From positions 248,001 to 312,000 of the forward strand of contig JACKHW010000002.1 of the NCBI GenBank assembly GCA_020638795.1: 64,000 nucleotides of DNA, given 5' to 3'. Of the stretch, positions 45,975 to 54,849 are shown piece by piece. The stretch comes from Planctomycetota bacterium. GTDB taxonomy: Bacteria > Planctomycetota > UBA1135 > GCA-002748355. Positions within the stretch are counted from its first letter, which is position 1, and each line of letters starts with the position of its first letter. The notes beneath the pieces are model-generated. The model worked only from the letters and a program-made list of their open reading frames with translations, was not told the DNA's origin and made no database searches. The translations under genes and the position numbers were made by a program.

Positions 45975-48900
45975 GTGTCGGAGCTTCGAGACGAGGAGAG
46001 GTTGGCGGCGGCTTCCGGAGAGTCGCCGAGCGGCGACGATTGCGCCGAGGGGATCTGGCCCCCGACGCTCGTTCGTTGGGCCTTCGAGGCGCTACCGGAC
46101 CATCTCGACGAAGCGGAACGCACGCAGCTCGAAGAACTCAGGCTCCGCTGGGACACCGCGGTGCTCGATCACGAGGTGCGCGGCGATGCCCAAGCCGTCG
46201 ATCTCGTGCAGCGCTATCAGTTGCTCGCGCGCATCGCTTGGCACCCGGCACTCGCGGACCGCATCCGCGACGCACGGCAGAGTGTCCTCGATGCGCTCGA
46301 CGATGATCAGCTCGACGACGTCGCGAAGCTCGCCCTCGAGTCGGGTCACCTCCTGCTCGTCGAGCAAGAGGATCTGACGCTCGCGCAACGGTCGCAGGAC
46401 CTCGAGCGAGAGCGTGAGATCGTCCTCGCGATTGTCGGTCGCCTGCGGCAGCGTCTCTCGGAGTCCGGTGAACGGCGTGCCATGCGGGCCGAGCGGATTC
46501 GAGAACTCGACCGGCTCGCATTGCGTCTGCGGGACCAGAACGACGAAACCAACCTGACGCGCCGACTCGAAGCGACCTTCGGGCGTCGTGCCTTCACGAT
46601 CTTCTCGCGCTTCACGTTCTGGTGTCTCGTCGCGCTTCTCGTGCTCCTGATCTGGGAGATGAACCTCGATCACGAGTCCGAGCTGCTGCCGACGTTGCTC
46701 CTCATCGACAGCGGTCTGTGCCTCGTCTTCCTCTGGGAGTTCGTCGTGCGGATCTGGTTCGTCGATCGCAAGGCGCGATGGTTCCGGCGACACTTCCTGA
46801 CGGACTTCTTGCCCGCACTGCCGTTCGCGCTCTTGACCGGTCCGTTGCACGCGTTCCCCGAAGGCACGGGTTCGATCTGGATCAGCCTGCTTCGCCTGCT
46901 GCGAATTCCGATCTATGCGCGTTACCTACGCTTCCTGCAGCCCTTCGTCGCGACGGTACGCCTCATCGTCTTCTGGGTTCGCGGTATGGACCGCCTCGTC
47001 CAAGGGCTCGCGCCATTCCTCAATCGCACGATCGTTCTGTTCGAGCCCGAGCAGGACGATGCGAAGGACGAGGACAACGAGCGCTCTTTTCGCGATGAGG
47101 GCGTGTTGCACGAAGTGCCCGACGAGTTCGTGCGTCTGACGCCGACGATGCGTCGCGAGCGAGCGACGGCACTACTCGTCGAGCTGAGTTCCAACGTCTC
47201 GCTCTACTGTGCGCCCGAGCGAACCGACTGCATTCCCGAGGAACGACCGCGCATCCGCGACGCCTGGACGAGTCGGCGCGTCGATCGTGCCGAGGACATC
47301 GTCGCCGGACTCGAAGAGGCCGAAGCCGCCGACGTCGAGCGCGTGTTGCCGCGCGATTCGGTCGTGAGTCTCGGGCGGCTCCTCCGTGCGATGGACCTGC
47401 CGCTGCTGCGTCACGTCCCGTTCCTCGGCGGCATCGTGCGCGCTTCGAGTGGCTCGACACCTGCGGATCGCGTTGCTCATGCCGGGCGCAAACTCGGCGG
47501 CTACGCGCGGTCCGCGCTATCGTTCGTGACCGGCTGGGCGGATCTTGCCGGTGTTCTGACGCCGACCGTGGTCGTCGATCGACTCGCGACCGCCTTGATG
47601 AAGTCGACGCAGCGACCTGCCGTGCGGTTGCTCCTGTTCGGTTCGTTCTTCGTCCTAGTCAAACTGTTCTTCGAGGCCTTGCCCTCGTGGCGCAACGAAG
47701 GGCTCGTGCGCTTCCTCGATCGCTTCGTCGCGACGCCGTTGCTCGTCCTCGGTGCGGTGTGTCTCGTGCTCTTGCTCTTGGCGCGATGGCTCAAACGCGT
47801 GGCGGGCGAAGCGTCGGAGCGCTTCCTGCGCGCGGCGGAGGCGCGCTTCGTCAACCTGCTCGAATTGCTGCGACGGTCCCGCGAAGAGGTCGATCGCGAT
47901 GCGGTCGTCGATCGTCTCGTGAGCGTCGAGTTGCGAGACAAGATGCCGTTGTCGATCGAACTGAGTGCGGCGATGGACGAGTTGCGTGGTCGCGCGACGC
48001 CGCGCACGATTTCCAACCGTGCACGACGCCTCGCGCTCCTGCTGCTCGACTTCCAGGACGGTGCTCCGTTGCACCGCACCGATACGAAGCTCGCCGAACA
48101 GTTCTTGTCGCATCCCGATCTCTGGAACCTCCGTCACGAACATCTGCGCACGTCCTCGCGCGAGGATCGGCGGATCGCGAAGCTCGACCTCGAGAAGGGC
48201 GGAGTCTTCTCGGGTGCGTTCCTCTGGTTCGATCTCGTGACGCAGGCGGTTTCGGTGCGCGTCGCGACGCTCTGCTCGACCTACAACCTCCACCTGTTGC
48301 CCACGGACGAGGTCGAGACCGCGAGTCAGGAGCGACGAGAACGACACGATCGTCTCGTGCGTGGCGGTGCAGAACTCTCGGTCGAAGCCGTCCGTGGACG
48401 TCCGTATCGGGACAGCTTCTTCCATGCGCTGCACTTCTTGGATCCATCGGAGCGTTGGCTCGATGAAGTCCGAAACCGATACGGCGATGCCGTGACGCAT
48501 CGACTCGTGCTCGATCGCGCCTTGCTCGTGCGCGAGATCTTCGGCACGCGGTCGCTCCATCGCCTGCCCGAGAAGGATCGGAGCTTCAACCCGTTCGACT
48601 GGTACGAATCGCGCGTCGGTAGTGGGCGCATCCTGCTCTTGCCTCTGCGCATGATCTGGAGTTGGTTCAAGCTGACGTGGCTGTTGCTCCGGCTCGTCGC
48701 GAGCAGCGCGCGCGCGATTCTCGACCCCAAGGTGCGTGCACGCGAAGCGATCGATCAAGGCGCGCCGTTCTCGGTCGCTCGACGCAAACTCAGGCGCCTC
48801 AAGAAGCCGCTCCTCATCGCCGCGATCGAACTCGCGGTACGGATCGATCCCGAGTATCTCGGCCTCGACGACGACGGGAAGGAGCGCGAAGCACGTGGCG

Positions 48901-49541
48901 CGTGGGAACACGACCTCGCGCGCGCAGAACCGACTCCCCGCGAAGTCGAGCGCGTTCGACGGTTTCGAGCGGACGTACGGGGCCGCCTGCTCTATCTGCC
49001 GAGGTTCGTGGAGCGTGTCGGTGGTGCGGTCCTCGACCCTCGCTCGCGACGTCGACTCGCGTGCGCGTTCGCGATGGACGAGGGGGGAATCGCGCGCCTC
49101 GCCGCGGCCGAAGAACGAGCGCGCGCATGGCTCCTCGCGTACTCGGAGGGACGCGAGATCCCCTCTGGAGGTCTTCCCTACGGACCGACTGGACGTCCGT
49201 CGAAGTCGACCGTCGACCGCGGATTCCACGCGATGCGCGGTTGGCTCGGGCAGATGTCGCCCAAGGAGCGGCGGTTCCTGGAACGCGCGAAGAAGCAACG
49301 CCTCGGTGATCTCGACGTCGTGTGTCAGGCGTTTGCCGAAGCCGGTGCCAAGCGCCCGAGTTCGGTCGCGCTCGAACTCGCTGCGCGCTTCGACAGTGGC
49401 CGCGAGCGCTTCCTCGGGCGTCTCGAGACCTTGCAAGCGCTCCTCGCGCTGATCATGCAGGACCTCGAATTGCACGAGTCGCTGATCCGGCAGCTCGGAC
49501 TGTATGACGGTCACGACCTGCCCGCAGCGCGCTCCGCGTGA
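45975..49541 (+). CDS. Large membrane protein with voltage-sensor-like four-helix segment
   Basis: An 1188-residue protein of unknown function. Residues 1-200 are a charged helical soluble domain. Helices of about 213-229, 240-262, 273-290 and an Arg-bearing 301-322 (LLRLLRIPIYARYLRF) resemble S1-S4 of voltage-sensor/ion-transport domains, with acidic LWEFVVRIWF in the second. No pore loop or selectivity filter follows. Further transmembrane helices lie at about 575-595 and 612-632 and another pair near 875. Long soluble Arg/Asp/Glu-rich regions separate them. The start is a GTG at 45975, 6 bases after a TAGACT, so the transcript may be leaderless. It could be a gated channel-like sensor. Confidence 0.75.
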   Translation: MSELRDEERLAAASGESPSGDDCAEGIWPPTLVRWAFEALPDHLDEAERTQLEELRLRWDTAVLDHEVRGDAQAVDLVQRYQLLARIAWHPALADRIRDARQSVLDALDDDQLDDVAKLALESGHLLLVEQEDLTLAQRSQDLEREREIVLAIVGRLRQRLSESGERRAMRAERIRELDRLALRLRDQNDETNLTRRLEATFGRRAFTIFSRFTFWCLVALLVLLIWEMNLDHESELLPTLLLIDSGLCLVFLWEFVVRIWFVDRKARWFRRHFLTDFLPALPFALLTGPLHAFPEGTGSIWISLLRLLRIPIYARYLRFLQPFVATVRLIVFWVRGMDRLVQGLAPFLNRTIVLFEPEQDDAKDEDNERSFRDEGVLHEVPDEFVRLTPTMRRERATALLVELSSNVSLYCAPERTDCIPEERPRIRDAWTSRRVDRAEDIVAGLEEAEAADVERVLPRDSVVSLGRLLRAMDLPLLRHVPFLGGIVRASSGSTPADRVAHAGRKLGGYARSALSFVTGWADLAGVLTPTVVVDRLATALMKSTQRPAVRLLLFGSFFVLVKLFFEALPSWRNEGLVRFLDRFVATPLLVLGAVCLVLLLLARWLKRVAGEASERFLRAAEARFVNLLELLRRSREEVDRDAVVDRLVSVELRDKMPLSIELSAAMDELRGRATPRTISNRARRLALLLLDFQDGAPLHRTDTKLAEQFLSHPDLWNLRHEHLRTSSREDRRIAKLDLEKGGVFSGAFLWFDLVTQAVSVRVATLCSTYNLHLLPTDEVETASQERRERHDRLVRGGAELSVEAVRGRPYRDSFFHALHFLDPSERWLDEVRNRYGDAVTHRLVLDRALLVREIFGTRSLHRLPEKDRSFNPFDWYESRVGSGRILLLPLRMIWSWFKLTWLLLRLVASSARAILDPKVRAREAIDQGAPFSVARRKLRRLKKPLLIAAIELAVRIDPEYLGLDDDGKEREARGAWEHDLARAEPTPREVERVRRFRADVRGRLLYLPRFVERVGGAVLDPRSRRRLACAFAMDEGGIARLAAAEERARAWLLAYSEGREIPSGGLPYGPTGRPSKSTVDRGFHAMRGWLGQMSPKERRFLERAKKQRLGDLDVVCQAFAEAGAKRPSSVALELAARFDSGRERFLGRLETLQALLALIMQDLELHESLIRQLGLYDGHDLPAARSA

Positions 49542-49553
49542 TCGCGGACTCCG

Positions 49554-51857
49554 TCACGCGTCAGCGATCGGATACTGCTTCCAATCGCGATAGTCGAAGT
49601 GCCACCATTCGTGTTCGTAGACGGTGAAGCCCTCGGCTTCCATCGCGCGTCGCAACACTTCGCGGTAGTGACGCGCACGGCTGGTGCCCCCCGGATAGGC
49701 GGGATACGCGCGTTCGGTGAACTCGTCGTACTCGCTCGGCATCGGCACGGCTTCGCCCGTCCTGCGATCGAAGAGGGTCAGATCGACGGCGCAGCCGCGA
49801 TTGTGTCGTGACCCCTGCGCCGGATTCGCGACGAAGTGGCGAAGCGCGTCGGGCGTCGCGTCCCAGAACGCCTTCGTCACGCTCCAGGGGCGATGCGCGT
49901 CGAAGATCAGCAGCCCGAGGTTCTGCGCGGCGAGTGCACGGTGCACGCGAACGAGCGCTTCGGCCGCAGGGCGTTGGAGCTTGGCGACCGGTTCGGTGTA
50001 AATCTGCGTGCCGAGGAAGTTGTTCGTCGTCGCGTAGCGAATGTCGAAGCGCAGCGTCGGATCGAGCGACGCGAGATCGACGAGGTCGAAGCGACGGAGG
50101 TTCTTCGGCACAGGCGGTGGAGTCGCGGCGCGCGCTTCGCGCAGGATCTCGGCCATGTCGCGCTTTGGCACGATGCGGAAGCCTCCCTCGTCGGGCTCGT
50201 TGCGCCGCGGAAATCGCGTGCCGCCGACGGTCATCGCAACGACCTTGCCCTGTGAGTCCCGTTCGAACGTCATCGCGTCCCCTCCGTACATCCCGGACGG
50301 AAAGCGGAACGCATCGGGCCCCGTCGACTCCGGGATGTCCCGGACAAGCCATTCGATGAGAACCGCGAGTTCACCTTGATCCTCGTAGACGATCCACGAG
50401 TTGTGCGGCCAGCCGTACTCGCCGAGATACGGTAGTAGCTTGTCCGGTGCAGCACCCGGTACTCCGTCCTGACGTACGTACTTCGCGTTGCCGTCATCGA
50501 GTTCGCCGCTCTCGAGTCGCTCGAGTCGCCGTGCCCCGCCGGTCGAGAGCACGTCATCGCCGATGAGGACATGGTCCGCGCGCTCGCGCATCCTCGATTC
50601 GACACCGACGTTGGGGGAGAAGAGGAGCTCGCCATCGCGCTCGTAGAGGTGGACCCAGTCGCGTCCGGTGCGCCAGAACCCGGCGAGGCCGCGCGCGGCT
50701 TCGACACCGACAGGTTTGGGAAACGACGGTGGATCGAGCTTCCTGCCCTTACGTGCTGCGAGGGTCGCACGCAGCGCGCGAGCTGCGATCTCCTGACCGA
50801 GGTCGTTCGCGAGGTCCTTCGTGATGATGACCGCGACCGCGATGCGATCGTCGGGCAAGACGAGGAGCGTCGACGCGGTACCGTAGATCGCGCCGTTGTG
50901 CGTGACGAGTCGATGACCCTCGAAGTCGCGAACGAACCAGCCGAGACCGCAGCCGCGCTGCGCGCCGCCTTGGGGCTTCCACATCGCCTCGAGCGTCGCG
51001 CGGTCGAGAACACTTGGCGCTGCCGCATCGAACGTGCTCGCCGCGAAGCGCACGAGATCCACCGTGCTGCTGCGCAGCTCTGCCGCCGGCGTATAGCCGA
51101 GGCGCCACGTCGGCGTCGCGATGTCGCGTCCGTCGTAGGTCCACATCTCTCCGACGGCGCAGCGCGCGACGAGGTCGGGGCGCGCGGCGAAGTCGCTGCC
51201 GCCCAGTGCGAGTGGTTCGAGCACGAGTTCGCGCACCGCGTCTTCGAACGATTTGCCGGCCACCTTCGCGATGACTTCCCCGACGACGCCGATCGCGGGG
51301 TTGCTGTACTTGTATTGCGTGCCCGGCTCGAAGACGAGCTTCGTGTCGTTCAGGCTCGCGACGGTTTGCGAAAGCGACGGTTCGCTGTCGTCGAAGTAGT
51401 GACCGACCGGCGACTCACGCACGATGCCCGAGCGATGCCCGAGCAGGTGACGCAGCGTGATCTTCGTGCCGAACGGATTCTCGGGTGCGAAGGTCGGTAG
51501 GTACCGCTCGATCGGAGTGTCGAGGTCGAGCAGGCCGCGACGGACGAGGACCATCGCGCACGTCGCGGTGAAGAGCTTGCTGATCGATGCAACGCGGTGG
51601 GGAGTCTCGGCGTCACGCGGGCTACCGTCCGCGTCGAAGCCACGTGCCCAGATCGCTGGCTTCGCGCTGGAGCGTTGATCGAGTACCGCGATCCAGACGC
51701 CGGAGAGTTCGTGTTCGTTGATCTGTCGCTGCACGAACGCCGAGAGGTCGTCGCGTACCGAGGTGAGCTCCGGCGCGTCGAAGACCGGACGCGTCGCGCA
51801 GGCGACGAGGGGGAATGCACCGAGAGTCCACAGGGCAAGCGTCGAGGTCGTCCGCAT
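49554..51857 (-). CDS. Lipoprotein fusing a beta-lactamase-like serine hydrolase to a VanX-like D-Ala-D-Ala dipeptidase
   Basis: A 767-residue protein with a lipobox (ALWTLGAFPLVAC, Cys20). The N-terminal half is a class C beta-lactamase/penicillin-binding fold: SISK (Ser91, Lys94), YSN (184-186) and HNG (320-322, the KTG counterpart). A middle region is of uncertain fold. From about 575 the C-terminus is an M15D dipeptidase: FDIRYATTNNFLG, DAHRPWS, SRHNRGCAVDLTLFD (zinc His and Asp) and EHEWWHFDY (Glu base and zinc His). Together they could cut peptidoglycan D-Ala peptides. The ATG at 51857 starts the signal. It converges with the large membrane protein gene, with a CGCGTGA/TCACGCG stem over both stops. 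Confidence 0.88.
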   Translation of the reverse strand: MRTTSTLALWTLGAFPLVACATRPVFDAPELTSVRDDLSAFVQRQINEHELSGVWIAVLDQRSSAKPAIWARGFDADGSPRDAETPHRVASISKLFTATCAMVLVRRGLLDLDTPIERYLPTFAPENPFGTKITLRHLLGHRSGIVRESPVGHYFDDSEPSLSQTVASLNDTKLVFEPGTQYKYSNPAIGVVGEVIAKVAGKSFEDAVRELVLEPLALGGSDFAARPDLVARCAVGEMWTYDGRDIATPTWRLGYTPAAELRSSTVDLVRFAASTFDAAAPSVLDRATLEAMWKPQGGAQRGCGLGWFVRDFEGHRLVTHNGAIYGTASTLLVLPDDRIAVAVIITKDLANDLGQEIAARALRATLAARKGRKLDPPSFPKPVGVEAARGLAGFWRTGRDWVHLYERDGELLFSPNVGVESRMRERADHVLIGDDVLSTGGARRLERLESGELDDGNAKYVRQDGVPGAAPDKLLPYLGEYGWPHNSWIVYEDQGELAVLIEWLVRDIPESTGPDAFRFPSGMYGGDAMTFERDSQGKVVAMTVGGTRFPRRNEPDEGGFRIVPKRDMAEILREARAATPPPVPKNLRRFDLVDLASLDPTLRFDIRYATTNNFLGTQIYTEPVAKLQRPAAEALVRVHRALAAQNLGLLIFDAHRPWSVTKAFWDATPDALRHFVANPAQGSRHNRGCAVDLTLFDRRTGEAVPMPSEYDEFTERAYPAYPGGTSRARHYREVLRRAMEAEGFTVYEHEWWHFDYRDWKQYPIADA

Positions 51858-52005
51858 CGCACCATCTTGGTGGCGCTAGCCGGTTCGTTCCACTCGATGG
51901 GTCACGAGCGACCGCCGAACGATGGAATGCCGAATCAGCGCATGCCCGCCCTGAGGTGTGGCGGTCTCGGTTCGGATGCGGCTGCAGTGCGCTATGCTCG
52001 CACGC

Positions 52006-53247
52006 ATGTCGACTCGTGAGAGCCCATCGTCGTCGACGCACCGTGCCGTCTCGAAGGGTCGATGGCCCGCGGTGTCCGTCGTGCTCCTCGCTCTTGTGCT
52101 CGTGATCGAGTTCTCGTTCGGAATCGTTTCCTCGGCGCTTTCGGGCACGACGCATGCGGTGACGCTCGAGACGGACACGGAGTCCGCACGGGCCGGAGAC
52201 GTCGGGGTCGAGCCTCCGCGGGCAGAGTCGGATGAAGTCGCCGCGAACGACAGGCAGAACAACGCTCGCGAGCGACGGAGTTCGACGCTATCCGCGCGCC
52301 TCGTCGATCCCGAAGGAAACGCACTCGAGGGTCTTGTCGTCGACGCGATCGCCGTCGACGAGGAGCATCGGTTCGATCGGCAGCCCGGTGCAGCGGTCGT
52401 GCTCGCCCGCGCGACGAGTTCTCGCGACGGGCGCATCGTGGTTCCGATGTCGCAAGAGGGGTATGTCGCGCTCGCCTTGCGCGGGCAGCCGTTCGTCCTG
52501 GCCGATCGGTTTTGCCACTTCGCCGTGAGCGAGTCCGACGTCGATGTCGGTGACCTCGCGTGTCGCCGTGCATCGAGTTTGACAGGCACCGTCGTCGACG
52601 CGTCCGGAACTCCGGTTGTGAACGCCGAGTGCCATGCGTGGATCGATACCACGATGGACGCCGTCGTCACGAGGACCGATGCGCAGGGGAGCTTCGTGCT
52701 CGCGGGGTTCTCCTCGCTGCCGAGCAAGGTCACGGCACGCGCTGCGGGGCACGGGATCGCGCATGCGACGCCCGTCGACTTCGAGACGCCTCTGGTCCTG
52801 CGCCTCGACTACCTTCGAACTGCGGTACTCACGGTCAAGCACTTCGACTCTGATCGGTTGATAGAGAATGCCACTGTCGAACGCGTGGATCTGCCGGCAG
52901 GGATGAACCGGTCCGTGCGGAGACGCGCGGATGGACGGTTCGAACTCGACGAGACGAGTTCCCGTGCCGTCCTACGATGCTCTGCGAGTGGATACGCGAC
53001 CGTGCAGGCAGACGTTCGATCCGAGAACTCCGAAGTCGAGGTGTGTTTGGAGGAACTCACGACCGTCGAAGGGCGTGTCGTGGATCAAAACGGTGACGGA
53101 GTCGCATGCAACCGAATCGAGTTGTCGGTCGAGGAGTTCGGTCCTCTACAAACCACGGGTGCATTTTCTTCGACCGTCGGTGAAACCTGGAGCGTAGCGA
53201 CCGATGACGCAGGACGATTCGCGTTCCCTGGGGTGGCTGCAGGGTAG
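52006..53247 (+). CDS. Membrane-anchored carboxypeptidase-regulatory-domain protein, N-terminal part before an in-frame amber stop
   Basis: 413 codons from the ATG at 52006. One hydrophobic segment (PAVSVVLLALVLVIEFSFGI) is followed by several carboxypeptidase-regulatory (Ig-like) modules with SLTGTVVDASGTPVVNAECH, TTVEGRVVDQNGDGVACNRI and DDAGRFAFPGVAAG. The frame meets TAG at 53245-53247 in the middle of a module turn, and the same frame continues as the next entry (TYLTPTGATEPTKIW onward). I read this as one gene interrupted by a nonsense codon or by an error; the N-terminal part alone could still be made and anchored. Confidence 0.75.
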   Translation: MSTRESPSSSTHRAVSKGRWPAVSVVLLALVLVIEFSFGIVSSALSGTTHAVTLETDTESARAGDVGVEPPRAESDEVAANDRQNNARERRSSTLSARLVDPEGNALEGLVVDAIAVDEEHRFDRQPGAAVVLARATSSRDGRIVVPMSQEGYVALALRGQPFVLADRFCHFAVSESDVDVGDLACRRASSLTGTVVDASGTPVVNAECHAWIDTTMDAVVTRTDAQGSFVLAGFSSLPSKVTARAAGHGIAHATPVDFETPLVLRLDYLRTAVLTVKHFDSDRLIENATVERVDLPAGMNRSVRRRADGRFELDETSSRAVLRCSASGYATVQADVRSENSEVEVCLEELTTVEGRVVDQNGDGVACNRIELSVEEFGPLQTTGAFSSTVGETWSVATDDAGRFAFPGVAAG

Positions 53248-53319
53248 ACTTACCTGACGCCCACTGGCGCGACCGAGCCCACGAAGATTTGGACGGAACC
53301 CGGAAAACGGACGACTGGC

Positions 53320-54402
53320 GTGTTCGTCGTCGTCGATCGTCCGATCGTTTGCGAGTGCTTCGTCGTCGATCCTCGCGGTGATCCCGTCGCAGGCGCGAGT
53401 CTCGAACAGGTTCCGGAATCGGATCGCACCACGCTCGGCTCGGCGAGCACCGGGCGCGATGGGCGAACGACTCTGCGCCTCACGAAGGCGGACACATACC
53501 GCATCCGAGTCTCCAAGCAGGGCTGGGCAACCGCGCAGGCGACCTTCGATCCAGGCTCCAGCGAACCCTGGCGCATCACGCTGCAACCCGCAGCTCGGGT
53601 TCGCGTCGAGGTCGTCGACGCGACCGCAAAGCCCGTCCCCAACGCAGCCGTCTTCGCATGTCTCGAGGAGGATTCCCGCGTCTGCGTCTACGGTCACGCC
53701 GACGGTCGTGGCGTCGTGCGCTTCGACGATCTCGTACCCGGTCTCTGGAAGTTCCAGGTGCGCAGGACCTCGCGCGGGGTCTTCGTCGTCGGACGGTTTT
53801 CCTCCGATTCGCTCGCGCCGGACACTCTGACCACCAAGTCTGCCGTTCTGCGAGCTGGCTCGGAGACCGGAGTCACACTCACGTTCGGCAGTTTGCAGAA
53901 GTGCACCGTGCGCGTGCGCTGGAAGGGTCGTGATCTCGTCAAGGCGCGCGTCGTCTTCTTCGACGCGCGTGGATCAGCCGTCTCCGCATTCACGAACGAG
54001 CAGGGGCGAGCTTTGCTCGTCAAGAGTGGCTTCGGTAAGGGCAGAGTCGTCGTCGAGCCCGAGGGAACGCCGTTCACCTTCACGCACGAGCTCGAAGTGC
54101 CTCGGGGTCGTGCCGAGTCGTTCGAGACGATCGATCTCGCGGGTGCGACGCTCGTCGTCATCGCACCGAGTGGCGTTTCCAAGACGAAACCCGTGCAGCT
54201 CTTCAAGGGAGCCGAAATGCTGCGCATCACGACTCCGGGACGCATCGTCGTCGAGCCCGTTCCGCCAGGTGTGTTCACTCTGCGCAAGCAGGGGACAGCC
54301 GCTGCGGCGATGTTCACCGTCAAGGCTGGTGACTACCTCGAGAAGGTGGTTCCGAACTCCGCTAGCGACCTACGATTGCCGTTCCGCCGTTCGAGAACGT
54401 GA
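53320..54402 (+). pseudogene. C-terminal part of the amber-interrupted regulatory-domain protein
   Basis: About 360 codons in the same frame as the preceding entry. The sequence from 53248 (TYLTPTGATEP) joins smoothly to it. Modules include CFVVDPRGDPVAGASLEQVP, RVRVEVVDATAKPVPNAAVF and FTLRKQGTAAAAMFTVKAGD. It has no signal peptide and no clear Shine-Dalgarno at the GTG at 53320, so it is unlikely to be expressed on its own unless the amber codon is read through. The gene end at 54402 overlaps the fragment on the other strand (54362-54649). Confidence 0.7.
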
Positions 54403-54649
54403 GGCCCAACTTGTTCGCACCGGCGTCGAGGACGAACCACTGGTTGTGGAAGGCATTGCCAACGAGCGATGCGTCGGATGGCACCTGGATCGGGATGGCA
54501 GCCGTTCCGTAGGACGTCGTCGCGCTGGCGCCGATGAGCATGTCGTAGGAGGCGACGAGGTAGCAGCCGGGTGCTCCGGTCTCCGCTGCATCGCGATCTC
54601 TGCATGCGATACGGCTTTGGTCTTGCAGCCCTGCGATGCTGAGCATCAA
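54362..54649 (-). pseudogene. Fragment of an exported protein: shared C-terminal beta module
   Basis: A 95-codon frame whose final 60 residues (IPIQVPSDASLVGNAFHNQW, then FVLDAGANKLGLTFSNGGTA) match the C-terminal module of the exported proteins at 16570, 29239, 38205 and 61141. No signal peptide or upstream body is present, so this is probably the tail of a lost gene. Its end overlaps the convergent regulatory-domain gene by 41 bases. Confidence 0.55.
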
Positions 54650-54849
54650 TCCTGCGAATCTGGCTCGGATGAAGCTGCGGGGTCAGGGCGCAGGTTCACC
54701 GGAGCAAGGGTGCTCGCGACACGGCCGCAGCAACGCGTTGTTCGCAGGCTTCATTGCGGCCTGAGGAACGGCGAACGCGGCAAAGACTGGCATGCGGCTC
54801 ATGAAATAGTCCTCATGGGGAACGTAGCGCAACGTGGTGATGAGAGGGC

